NCBI GenBank assembly: GCA_963070105.1
Contig: OY718804.1
Coordinates: 6,657,317 to 6,721,316, forward strand
DNA: 64,000 nt
Source of the DNA: Litomosoides sigmodontis
Taxonomy: Eukaryota; Nematoda; Chromadorea; Rhabditida; Onchocercidae
Direction of reading: 5' to 3'
The position numbers and the translations under genes were made by a program. Below the pieces are notes generated by a model. It was not told where the DNA came from, made no database searches, and saw nothing but the letters and a program-made list of their open reading frames with translations. Positions 1 to 16,815 of this stretch are shown here, piece by piece; positions within the stretch are counted from its first letter, which is position 1, and each line of letters begins with the position of its first letter.

Positions 1-201
1 CTAGCTAAAGAATTTGTTATATAATATGAATTTTTTAAGAAATTACGTAAGCTACGCTAATGAAGTGCTAGTATCAGAAAAACAGATATCAGCAAAACGT
101 ATATATTTAGGAAAATATAGCTCAAGAAAATCAAGTTGGACTTCACTAAAAAATCGATATCAAATCCTATCATGCCTGTCATCCAAAAATTTGAAAAATA
201 C

Positions 202-737
202 CCTGCAGAAATGGACTTCTGGTTTCCTTGTGTGACGCAACACACTGCATCAAAGCTAGAGCGTTGCACACACGGTTAGACTGTCCAGCAGTAAGTGTAG
301 GTGGCATGATTGCTGGATAGATTGAGATTACTTCTTGTAGTAGAGAAGCCATAGAGCCAAAGGAATACCACAACCATAAAGGTAGATCAGGAACCGTTTC
401 TCGCTTCTTACTATATTTTAAACAGTGAGAAATTTAAATGCACTCAATATCAAAAATCAAAACATCTTATTTTGCCGAACACATACTGCTCAATTTCGAA
501 AAAAATATAAATCGCACTAAAAACTTACGATTCACGAATTCACGGGAGATGACATCAAGATCCATGACTGAAGGCTCACTATAACATCAAAATAAACACT
601 AATGGAAAGTACCTTAGTTCCAACAATGCTTGTTCCCGCTTACTTGAATCACTTAAATCCAAGATCCACCCAAACACTTGTTCCTTATCAATAGCTTCTC
701 CCTGGGAAGCCCCAGTGCCGCCTCCACCAGCATCCAT
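202..737 (-). CDS. cnot9: CCR4-NOT complex subunit 9 (CNOT9/Rcd1), 5' part only
   Basis: CNOT9 is an armadillo-repeat subunit of the CCR4-NOT deadenylase, which shortens mRNA poly(A) tails in the cytoplasm. Two exons are visible: 737-613 starts at ATG and encodes 41 residues plus two bases, and 410-202 continues in phase. The join reads [15 protein letters not shown], matching the first helices of animal CNOT9. It is followed by [32 protein letters not shown] and [13 protein letters not shown], all nearly identical to human CNOT9. The nematode N-terminus has a short Gly-rich stretch (DAGGGGTG) before the conserved part. The donor at 201 opens an intron that runs off the left edge, so the remaining exons lie outside the window. 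Bases 1-201 are intron. The family assignment is secure; the start is the only in-frame ATG in the exon before the conserved region. Confidence 0.95.
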
Positions 738-1178
738 TTAACGATGCTTGCAGCGGCACCTTAAATGCAGCAATGATTTGTACGATTTATCCAAAAATTT
801 TCACAAAAAAAAAATAAAAATAAATGAATCTTGAGACCCTCTGAAGCATTTAGAACCAGATATCAATCCGAAGCAACAAAATAAAAATGTTGAGCAAATG
901 AAAGCAAGTATGAAGCAATAACAACTTCCATATGAGTTTACTATACAGTCGAAGTTATCGAAGTTACAATCAAAACCAATTTATCGACAACAGTACACTT
1001 TTTAAACAATTAAAAGATATCACTTTATTTTCAAATGATTACTTAGTGGGAAATGATGCAAATCTTCATCCACAACTTACCGCATTTCTCGCTTACTAAT
1101 TGCGACAAACTTTAGTCGTCATAATAGGTAAACATCTCAAATTTTAAAATACAACGCAAGCGAATGAGGGCATATAAA

Positions 1179-3609
1179 TTAAGTGGTGCCACTATTAGCA
1201 CACACATTCTTGATATTTTCATGTGATGCACTCAAACTACCGATCAGTGTAATGAGCCGTTGTCGAAGAAGCTCCCACTGTGGACGACCAAAACGCCTAT
1301 GTTGAAGTGACGTTACATTGAGTTCTTTCTTTAGCTCATTTATTTTACCCTGAAATACATATTTTTCTGGAACCAAGGTATCATGCAAAAAAACCACTGA
1401 TGCAACAAAACATTTTATACAAATTCTCAAGATCAACTATGGTTTGCAATAAGATTTTCCAATCTTGCTTAAACAAACAAAACAGACGTACGCTAATTGC
1501 ATTTATCCGAATTGCTTCAATTATAAATTCTTCGAGCTCTTCATTCTCTGGTATATCAACTTCAAGCGATAAATCATGAAGAGATATAACCTGCAAATAA
1601 TCCGACATCAAGCATAACTTTCTTGCATGAGAAAAATATTTGCAGCAATATACCTACCAGATCAAATCTAAACCTTTCGAAACAGACAGAATGTTACTTT
1701 ACTCTATTTCTAAAACTGAACGCACTTAATTTCAAGGACCTGCTGGACTTTAAACTTTTTAAACCGAATATGAGCAGGAAAGTTTGTCATATACATAATC
1801 TCAAATTTTTCGTTTCTTCCGTTGAATCACAAAAAACTTGCCGCTTTTTTTTCGGCCATATCCATCAGCGTTAGCAACCGCATCTTCTTGATCAAAACTG
1901 TATCATCAACGTGTAATTTTTCGCTAATAAAAGTAGGATGTTTCATAACAAAGGTTTGATAATCCTTCAAAGTACCCTGAGAAAACAACTTTAGCACTTC
2001 GTGCATCAACGGATCACTCTGAAAATAGATTAGACAACAATAATTACAGGATATTTTGTGCTATTCACATAACAGATGAACTCTACTCGTCATATTATTA
2101 TTAGTGATGAAGTAAGAGCAAAAGAATAAAAAGGTAAAAGAGACCGAAAATTATGCTTTCCCATGTTAAATACATTAAACGCTGTTATAGTGAAATTATT
2201 TAACTAAATAATTAAGCCCAAATAATGCATGCATTTTTACTAATGCTTCTTGAATAAATGTTATACTTTTTCTAGCAATTGTACTGCAGAAAGTCGTAAT
2301 AAATGATCGAAACTGAACGATTTTGGATCAACTATTGCTGTTCTCACACATTCACGAGCATCTTCTATAGCGGAAACAGCATCAGCATCAGTATACGTTC
2401 TCAACAAAGCCGTCATTGTCTAAAACGAAGAAATAGCGTAAGAGCACTGTAATGATTCGTAATCAATTAGGTACCTAAACGCTTGCGAATCCAGAAATTA
2501 TAACTATTATTCAGAGAATAAAATTTATCACAGTTTCCGTCAGTTGAAATTGTTATTTAAATTTGGTGATATATAAAAATCTTTAGCCATCACAGTTTAG
2601 CAAATCTTGGTGAAATCAATGCAAAATGTGAAAAATGTGGTGAGCAAGTCGATAAGGACCCAAAACTACAAGCATCCAGTCCTCAACATTTACATTACTA
2701 CAAATTTTATCAAACTCACTTTAGCCGCCTGGTCCGCTCTTCCATCATGGATAAGAGCCCAATGAATCAATCGCAAAAGGCTGCGTTGCTGCTTCTGATC
2801 CAATGACCAACGACTGATGTATTCATTTACCTTCTCCGTGCTTGTATCTAAATCGCCGATAATTCGCGCTCGTCCGCATAAAGACACCAATGCAACGTAA
2901 AGAGCATGTTGTACTCGTGGATGCTTATTAAAAGCAAAAAATAAATTTGAAAGAGTTCGAACAGCTGATGAGGCCTGAAAATTTAACATAAATTATAAAC
3001 ATCAGAAAGACCAAAGAATTAACCATCCAGTACAAGGGATGAAAGAGACAGACACTGCACCAATGCAGTACAATAGTAAGAAGAAATTAATTTATCGAAA
3101 GCTCAGAATTAAGCTCCAATAAACATTTTTATCACTACAAAGTCAAAATTACAGTAGTAATGGAGAGTTAACAAATGAATATAACAGCTCACATTGCTGT
3201 TCCAGCCAGTGCCTTTAAAATTTTCCGAAGATAGTTGCTGGCAAAATTCATTGATTATTTTCTCAGCTGCTTCTGGTGTTAGTACGACGATTAGCGATGA
3301 TATCGAATTCAAAATCATTTCCACTTCTTTCTCACTTTCCAAACTACCCAAAACAGCGACCGATTTAACCAATTCCTCCAAATTTTCACTAAAATCTGCT
3401 GGTCCTGAAAATCGCACTTCTTGTTTAATGTGTACAATATCTTTATAACATTTATAACATCATGAATCCTTCCCTTACTATATTAAAAATATGAACAGAC
3501 CCTTTTCATTCATTGGCGAACCATGCTTTCTCATGTACTCACGTAATTGTTGTAACTGTATCCGATCATCCGTAAATGCAAACACGGGCAAAGCTTTCGT
3601 GTCAGCCAT
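1179..3609 (-). CDS. eif3m: Eukaryotic translation initiation factor 3 subunit M
   Basis: This PCI-domain subunit of the eIF3 complex helps load the 40S ribosome during translation initiation. Seven exons assemble without a frame break: 3609-3501, 3419-3193, 2974-2720, 2419-2267, 2018-1842, 1590-1492 and 1349-1179. They give 396 aa (human 374). Family landmarks in order are [11 protein letters not shown] near the start, [57 protein letters not shown] and [11 protein letters not shown] near the end. Exon 5 joins exon 6 in frame only if the intron starts with GC (GCAAGT at 1841-1836) instead of GT; the nearby GT donor at 1837 gives the wrong phase. That junction is inference; the rest is directly supported. 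The next gene upstream on this strand (uS5m) ends 627 bases away, so the two could share a transcript, but no operon signal is clear. Confidence 0.95.
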
Positions 3610-4235
3610 TTGCGTTCCAATAGCTTCAAGACAGTTCTATTACTCTAATTAAAACACACTCATATAAGTACAAATGAAATATACACCTCTGATCTCCCAC
3701 ACCCTCCTCACAACAGGACTTCAGAGACCGAACTGCAACTCGGCCCGGTGCCTTTTAGACCAAATTGCAACCTGGTTCGCTTTGAAATGTTCAAGTCCCC
3801 CATGTGGGAAAATCTTGTTCGTCACTGATTTTGAATATGACTGAATAAAGATAAAGGTGGGAATATCTGGTCATTTCAAATCTCATATGAAATGAGTGTG
3901 AAGGAAGACAGTGACTCGAGATCCAATAAGATAGGAACATTTGTGATGTAACTCAGTTCACTTAATATCGTGAAAAATGACTATCCTGATCGTCGAGAGT
4001 TAGGAATGTGTGGGTAAAACTGTAATTGAACCCACGAACAAATAAATAATTGACAAAGTGTTTGTGAAGTGAGACTTTATTTCTGAAACTCCCAGAAACT
4101 TCTCCGCACATTCAACACAAAGAACAGGTATTTATGCATGATCAAAGAACTTATGAGAAAAAAAATTCTATAGTTGGCATAGCTGTGGTTTATTCAGCAG
4201 AATAAAAAATACACCCAACAATGTCCACTTAATAA
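3610..4235. other. Spacer between eif3m and mrps-5
   Basis: No coding exon was found on either strand. The stretch holds a degenerate two-copy direct repeat of about 32 bases at roughly 3725-3785. Each unit begins AGACC(G/A)AA(C/T)TGCAAC, and the repeat is more GC-rich than its surroundings. The start of eif3m and the stop of mrps-5 bound the region. It probably carries the mrps-5 3' UTR and the eif3m promoter or leader-splice region; no site could be pinned down. Confidence 0.5.
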
Positions 4236-7200
4236 TTATCTTTCTTCAGACTTTGGCAGAATATCCGACAAACCAATCCCTTTCGGCAACGGAATTAAAC
4301 CATTTATCATATCCTGATGTCTTTCCTCGGCCCACTTCCGGCGTTCGTTACGAGTCCAGCGCGCTACAACATCATCCGCCATCAACCGTATCATGCTCTA
4401 TAAAAATAACAACAGCTGTTGGACGGTAACTTTTCACTTGGAATACGTTTCACCTATGTTCAAACTTGTGGTTTGATCATGGATGAAATATATCTTGAGC
4501 CAATTAAAATTATCAAAAATGCTTAATGCAAGTAAGGATTTCCTTTTTTGGCTTCATAAAAAGCTTCATCAAAACTCTTACTTTCGCACAAAAAAATAAA
4601 AAGGGAAATGAGTACTTTATCTCTATTCCGGAAACGATGCTTGAGCGCCTCGGCGGCAAGATGATTGGGGAGATTAGCATAAAAGGGGACTTGCTTTTTG
4701 ATTAATGGCAAACGTCCTTCGCCATAGAAATCATCTAGTAACAATTTCTGAAAATATCAAGTTTTTCAGCAACAGTAATTTTTTTATCGATTATTTGACT
4801 GGCGAAAATAAAAGAATACGTAAATTGAAACGCTTCCTAAAAAAAAGCAGCAAGGCTTTTTGTGGCAAAACTTTCTGACCGTTGATATCATGCAATCGTG
4901 TAATAATTAAATAATAATTAAACTTACTTCTTTAGGTTCAATATCTTGCTCTGTCCTTAATTCTGACTGCAAAGGAGAAGCGATTTTGACAGGAAAATAT
5001 CGCTTATGCGGAGAAAGTTCGACAATATGCAACTTTTTACGTTCTGCAAGCTGTTGATGAGTTTCTTGATTTAAAAGACCTGAAAACAATTACATGAAGA
5101 TATCAATAATAGTAAAGATCAAACGAACACTAAGACCCGTATTAGATTTACCAAGTTACATTGTCGGGAGAATTATATATTTGCTGCAGGCCTTTACATG
5201 ACTAAAATTAAGTGCTGGAAAGCCCGAAACCCAAGTTATAACAAAAGGCAGAAAATGTGGAGGGCATACGCACGTCGAATTGACGCATCTGTAATATGAT
5301 TAATAGGACTTTGAGAACAATTATTCAGTTATTAGGTAACATGTATATTTGATGGTCACTATTTCGGGCAGTTTTGAAGGAAGCGTAGTTGGGAATGTGA
5401 ATTTAAATCCATGAATCCTCCTACTCCATATGATTGACAAAAATTAAAACGAGTGTACAAGCAGCGAGTAAAGTATTATCTGTTAATTATAATTTGCTTT
5501 TGACTTTGCAGAAATAGTCTCAGCGATTAGTAGTTCTTGAGCTTTTAGCAAGCCAAGCACTTTCTGCAGAAATAAAGCATTCAAATTTCCTCTTGGATTC
5601 AGTGGATAATGGCATTCGAAATTAAATCGATATTAGCACCCAAAAACTACCACATGGAAAAACGATGTTACCATATGTCAAATAGTACTAAAACAAACAC
5701 TCCATAAAAAACAAAAGTATGGTGAAGCCTGACAAAAATTTGCATAAGTTCTACATAAACTCTTAGCCAAAAATTGCATTACACCTTTTCAGAATATGTT
5801 CCCAACTCGATTTTTGAAAAGTTTTTTTTTAGAGAAAGAAACGAGAAGCAAGCTATAAAACTGCAATTATACAGATAATCACATAGAATTATTTTTCATG
5901 TGCTACGGTCTCTAGCGAAGAGACCGCCCTATTTCTCCAATTTGGTATTACCTCACTTCCACATAATATAAGGAATGGATACAAATGAAAAAAAGAATAC
6001 GCATTAATCACTACACATCCAGATTACACAGCACAATTTTAAGTGTAACTTCTCGTTTTTATTTTTCAAAATTAAAAATAGTTATGTGACAAAACTATTT
6101 CACTATTTTCAACCAATACAACAGTAAACCCACCTATAAAGAAAGCATGAGTGAGCGCGATGTAATTTCTGGTAGAACCCACCACCTTACATTCGATATC
6201 TTTAATGCCAAGTACCTGAAAACTTGAAAAAAGTTTTCCACATGCAAAAAAAAGATCACTATATCTTAAAGAAAGAATTTTTTAATTCGACCAACTAATA
6301 ACCGATAAGTGGTGGTTTGAACAGGACCAATAAGCTCAGTAAAACATAGAAGAGTATACTGTGGAAGATTTTTTCAAGAATAGACAACATCACCTCACAA
6401 ATCTTCGTAATCCTCGGATGAGCAACTACACCAAAATCTTTCGGTCTTCTCTGAGCAAAAATACGAGTACCACGACATTCGGCATAGAAATCTTGATAAA
6501 TTGTACGGTTCTCTAAAAGTTCTACATACACCAACTTTCTCGATGCCATCTTCATGCCGTTCACAACGGCGCGAATATAATGCTTCAGACCAGCTTTGCC
6601 GACTGCATAACCACCAAGACCATTTCCGTTACCCGTGACAATTAAAGCCGACATTGTGTGTCGCCGACCATATGACGTCATATTTGTAGTTCTCCGTAGC
6701 TGTAATAAACAGAAAGCAAAGTTTATATAAATTCAACACACAGTTGAAAAAGTGGTATATCTAGAGATGATTTTTACATTATAGCATCATTAGTCATCAT
6801 CATCGTCTCTACTGCTACTTTAATGTAGCCAGTTATACATCGTGTTTCATCGTTCTTAGGTCTGAATTCGTTTCAATTTCACTGATATAATGCCAGAACC
6901 AAAGACATTATTTCAAACTTCTTAAATACAACTATGAACAAAACATACTTGAAGGCAATAACTTTGAAATTCATTAAAATGAATATCATCAACAGGTGGT
7001 GGTGGACCCAACTTCTGACCTTCAATCCGGGTGCCAGCAAAGCCACGTTCTAGTGGATGCAACTTCTCCTTTACTCTTTTTTTTCTATAAAATGTCATTT
7101 TAATTAAAAACTTTAAGACCAAAACTCTAAAGAACGTGAGACCAAATTATTCATCAATTTCATCATTTGAATTTATATTTGCATTGTGACAACAAGAAGC

Positions 7201-7549
7201 AACTCACGAAGGTCGGGTGGCTATGATATTTTTTAGACGTTCCTCAACAGCATCTATTTCTTCCTTTGTCTTCTCCATTACCATCATTGGCTCATCACTT
7301 GGTACAGTCAGAGGAGCATTTAAGCCAGGATACTTTACTTTTATAGGACCTGGAAAGTCTAGCCCAAGTGAATTGAGTTTTCGGCAAACATATTGAACTC
7401 TAACACATAAAGTGAATAGATGAACCTACCGGCACCAATACGGTAAAACTTTTGAAGGTTCAAAACACTTTGGCGAGTTTTGGCCCGTCCTTTCTTGATA
7501 CCAGCAGGAGAAAGTGATGTAACTGTCTTCCACAGCTCTCGAGCAGGTC
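4236..7549 (-). CDS. mrps-5: Mitochondrial ribosomal protein uS5m (MRPS5), 5' exon missing
   Basis: uS5m is a small-subunit protein of the mitochondrial ribosome. Eight exons are in phase: 7549-7430, 7349-7208, 7084-6949, 6699-6394, 6215-6134, 5079-4928, 4747-4616 and 4397-4236 (about 410 codons). The first visible piece reads ARELWKTVTSLSPAGIKKGRAK, shortened here as ARELWKTV...KKGRAK, like mammalian MRPS5. The S5 core follows (VTGNGNGLGGYAVGKA, AVVNGMKMASRKLVYVE, RRPKDFGVVAHP), then the C-terminal SGLLNQETHQQLAERK segment typical of the mitochondrial form. The opening exon with the targeting peptide must lie right of 7550; I could not identify it. The last junction is uncertain: if the donor at 4615 is ignored, exon 7 stays open to a TAA at 4525. 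That gives a different C-terminus ending in NPYLH. In C. elegans, loss of mrps-5 is known to extend lifespan through mitonuclear imbalance. Confidence 0.93.
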
Positions 7550-8652
7550 CTAAACATGTTAAGTTTCAGTACAAAGTCAATTACATCTCAACTCTCCTTT
7601 TCCAGCAGGTTTTACACAAAAAATTTTATTAAAAGCATTCATGCAAATGCAAACTTCTCATAAAAAAGTTGACTGTATTCTGTCGTATTTGACTGAACGG
7701 GATTAATGATGCCATCTCGTGTGGAAAGTATCATGAAACCTGAAGCCGAACTATCTCAATCTTCCACAGTGTTAAAATGCCACCATCCAAGCCATTTGCC
7801 ACTACAAATTGAAAATATGACTAAATGTAAACACTCCAACAATCATTCACCTCACATGCATCACATCATGAAGTTGGATAATAAAACTTCGTAAATTAAT
7901 GTTTTACTTCTTTTTATTTTCTGATATACAGTAAAATTTAAAGTATAATAATTCGCACACTAAACGAAAACCGCAACAAGATTTCCACCTAGTTTAAGAG
8001 ATGGCAATGCATATATACACATGTTATGCAAAAACTAATGCACTGAGAAAATTTTATTTTGTAAATAGCGGAAAAAAGAAGTAATGGATCATAAAAATGA
8101 TGAAACACAAGAAACAAGCGACTATAAATATAGAATTAAGAAACAACCACAATCGGTAATAAGAAAGTGAAAAGAAATAAGACAACACTGTTATGTGTTA
8201 AATTTACGATGCATTTACCCGTATCCACTAACTTGGCTTTATGAACATGTACAAAAGTGATAAAAAAATTGCATCCCAGTAAATATGATTAAATCACATA
8301 TTACACCAAAGCTGTCATATTGCATTTGAAAAACAATATATCCACTGTTTTTATGCACCTTTAATTTGCTTTACGAATCAGCAAGCTATTTTGACTCCTG
8401 AGCAATGCAGCAATAGTAGAATGTAGAATAAAATTTATGATGTACATTACAGGTCCAATCTTGTAAAGGGAAATCTTGTAAAGGAAAAATCTTGTAAAGG
8501 GAAATGTAATTAAATAACATAAATGAATAAGAATCTACAATAATGTATTTTCCAATAATGTATAAGAATCTACAATAGTGTAACAGTTATTTCACGTTTC
8601 AAAGATATTGATATTGAAGAGATCTACAAAGCATCTACAACTTGAAGATATC
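7550..8652. other. Spacer between mrps-5 and sel-1 with short repeats
   Basis: The missing first exon of mrps-5 should be here or just beyond, but no ATG-led segment with a matching donor convinced me. Two local repeats are visible. Three copies of ATCTTGTAAAGG(G)AAA lie at about 8458-8507. A run at about 8521-8582 repeats GAATCTACAATA and AATAATGTAT. An ATG-led open frame at 7706-7894 on the plus strand is His/Ser-rich, has no family features and is probably chance. Confidence 0.5.
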
Positions 8653-13577
<4,925 letters not shown>

Positions 13578-13588
13578 TATCGAGGTGA

Positions 13589-13590
13589 CT
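13589..13590 (-). promoter_or_regulatory. Probable trans-splice acceptor of sel-1
   Basis: The minus strand reads TTTTTATTTACAG followed by 11 bases and the sel-1 ATG. It fits a nematode 3' splice site with no coding exon upstream, which is the usual position for adding a spliced leader. This is inference from position and motif. Confidence 0.6.
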
Positions 13591-13599
13591 GTAAATAAA

Positions 13600-16500
13600 A
13601 ACGCATTAGCAGTCAAAAATCACAAAACGTTTCTTGCTAAATAATTCAACCGACTATAAACACACGAAAAAGAATAAATGTCATTGCTATGCTATTGCTA
13701 AAAGAAAGTATCTAAACTTCCAATATCTTCCACGATATCTCTGAGATATTCAATAAGAATCCACCTCACGGGAGCTCCCATCGTTGTCTCGGAAATATAT
13801 TCAGAAGTCAGTCCCGTGATTTCCAGGAAGACGAAAAGGAAAGGAAAAGAACAAAAAACCGTCGTTCATTTGACAACCGCTAAATGAACAACTGATGATT
13901 AAGCGGACATTTGCTGTCACTACGTTAGGAGACACTTTACAGTGTTTGGTAGAACAAGTCCTGCAAAACAAGTCATTCCCGGTAATTCCTATCCCGCATC
14001 TCGTTAACTTTACCGCACTCATACCGTGACACAAGCGAAGACGTATTACGTCAACAAAATGATTCCGCGAACGACCACGCTTATTGCAGCACAATAGTTT
14101 CCTTCAGTCTCTTGCGAACTGTTTCGATATGTAGAGGGAGATGGAGGAAGGAACAGAGGGAGAGGGGAGAGAGAGGGAAGGTGGAAGAGAGAGAGAGAGA
14201 GAGGGATAGTTGAGATTATTGCCTGAAGTCAACGAGGAAAGATTATTATGCTGTTGACAAATGTGGAAATCTGAGAATTTTTCTGTTTGAGCTGACGAAT
14301 GCTTTAAATGTGTACAGAAAACGCTGAACGTGTAATGCTTTCTTTGATCCATCCGCAGCGCTTCTTACGTGATTCGGCGCAAACATAGCACCTTCTCAGG
14401 AACGACATCACAAACGTACTCCATTACACTTTCGAGATCAGTTATTCGGAAATCAACCAGCTTGCGTTATGAGGTATCAGTAGACACTCACTATTGTTTT
14501 TTACGTGAAATACGTAATTATTCTTGTACGCATTTCGGAAATCACAATCAGATTCGGAACTATTCCGATTAAAACTAATTTGCTAAAAGAACACTTTAGG
14601 ATGCATGTAATGAATGTTATTATTATGAATTAAATATACAATCCATTTAGCATTTGTTGTTGGATGCGAAGTATCTTTTTCTGCAAAGCAAAACGTCAGA
14701 TATTATCGCGTGATAACTTTAATCTAAATAAGTGAAGGGAATACTCTTACGACAGTTGTTTACCTTCAAGGAAGTTTTGCCGTAGAGTTCCTGTGAAAGC
14801 TGAGTCTGCTAGCTGAAGTTGAGTTTAAAGTTCCAAGTTGGAAGTGATAACGAACTTCAGGGGATGCTTCCTCTCAGATTATGTGTTAGGATGTGCGACG
14901 AAATTTGGGCAGATTTGGTGGGAGGCATTAGCGGAACCTGGGAGAAGAAAAGAACTGGTCAGTCGAGGAAACGGATATTGCGATTGCAAAGAATCTCCGA
15001 CAGTGGATGGATCTCATGACGAATCGTATCATAACAGAGACGGAATAGAGAAGTCCTATCGGCAGTTGAATTACGGTGTAACTTCAGTGTTGGTGCTTTC
15101 AATATAGGTTAAATTACGTCAGCATTCAGGGGATAATATTTTGGGGAAAGAAATTCAAATTGACACAAATGTGCACGTCTATAAGTACACATACATACAC
15201 AGAATTCCGAAAAAGAGATCGATTGTAGCTCGAGGAGAGGAATTGAAGAAGTAAGAGTAAGCAGTGGGTAAATTCCTGTAATGATTTTTCAAATTCAAAA
15301 ATATTTGGCTCAACTTGACAATTGCTATCAATGATTCATTGATGAAGCAGCGAAAGTTATCGTACAAGAAATGAAACTTTTTCCTTAACTGATATTATTC
15401 TGCATTCTCTGTAAACTTGTCATATTCCTTGATTTCACAGCTAATGTGTGGTGATGATGGGTGGACACCTGAACTGCTACTACTTCTCCTGAACACTCGA
15501 CTTAGGAATCCATTAAAAAGCACCACTGATCTTTCAAATGTCAAAGGTACATTTCTTTTTTCTCCCTTATTATGATCTGCTTGTTTTACGTACGGAAATG
15601 TCCATCAACTTTAAAAATTTTCCTCCACTCTTTCTAATTCTTCCAAATATTCAATCATAATGTGATCTTCCTCAGTGATTATTAACCATTTAAACAAAAT
15701 TGTAAATTTATTCAACGCTTAGATGTAATCATAGAACGATCGGCGGCGTTGGAGCAAAGTGTTGTGTCACAGTAACGAGGTGTAGAGAGTGATAACAATG
15801 ATATTGTGCTATTGATTTACATCTAATGCTTCTATTGTGATTGGAAGCATTAAGTCCAAGTAAGGTGCGTTCGGAAGTGCATTCGTGGTTGATACGCTTT
15901 AGCGATTTAAAATTTAATGAATTGATGATACATCGACAGATCAGAAGTGTGAGCGTTAAGATTCGTCGCTTTAAACAAGCAAACGTTCACTGATCGGATA
16001 AGACGAAGTCGACATCAGCTCGAATGAATTTGTCCATTCCAGTAAACGCGGCATTGTTTGATAATGTTAGACGAGGTAATACCAGTTTTGGTAGATTTAA
16101 AAAATATTCCCAAAGTTTTAATTCCTTTAATGCATGCTCAGCAACATACTTCAAACTTTCCATCGTTCTAGAAAAAAAAATGTTCTTCTGAGCACTTAAT
16201 TAATAGCTTTGAAATTAACTTGCAAATATGGAAAAACACTTTTTTCGGTTTATCTCAGGCATAGTTTCATCCCATAATAAGGCAGTAAATCTTTTCAGGC
16301 TTCTTCACATCAAATATCTTCCCTAATCTTATTTGGTATCATTCTATGTGTCTTGATTAGTAACAGTTAAAGACTTACATGGAATTGTCAAATTTCCAAT
16401 TATCCTCTTCACTTGTTGTTACTGTCAATTTTTCTGTACGCACATTAATTCTTCGCTGTGATATCGTCGTATTTAACAAACTTCTTGCATGGATCGCTGT

Positions 16501-16815
16501 AAAATCAAGTCATTTATTTGAATATTTAAAAAAGCAGTCTTCCTCTTCGTGTCCTGGTCTTTTCCACTCTGAAAATTAAACCACGTTTTTCTTGCACGTA
16601 GTAAATACTGATATTCAGTATGGGAACAGCGATAAATAGCGGCAATGAGTGATGATGAGAAAAAATTGGATTTTTCATCGAAAGATGGAAAATGGTATGC
16701 TCTTTGTGTTGTTCGTAATTCAGGTTGATCACTGGGCGCAAAAGTCGTAAGTAATTACGATCAACGAACAGACGATATCCTGGATGTAGTAAGATCGATG
16801 AAATCACCAAGAATA
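13600..16815. other. Non-coding spacer upstream of sel-1
   Basis: About 3 kb without a supported gene. It should contain the sel-1 promoter and the 3' end of the BPI-like gene at 16816-19496. Short open frames here (for example 13801-14094 minus and 14838-15107 plus) lack splice context and recognisable composition. A further open frame at 16544-16819 on the minus strand could be a terminal exon of the BPI-like gene, but I could not join it with confidence. The purine tract is listed separately. Confidence 0.5.
14132..14209 (+). repeat. Purine-rich (GA)n tract
   Basis: Almost unbroken A/G on the plus strand, containing short (GGGA)n-like runs and an uninterrupted GA run at about 14187-14203. 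It lies about 550 bases upstream of the sel-1 start, in a position where it could act as a promoter element or simply be a microsatellite. Confidence 0.8.

Noticed and set aside
3194..3448. 84-codon plus-strand frame
   Set aside because: Antisense shadow of eIF3m exon 2, which has strong family similarity on the minus strand.
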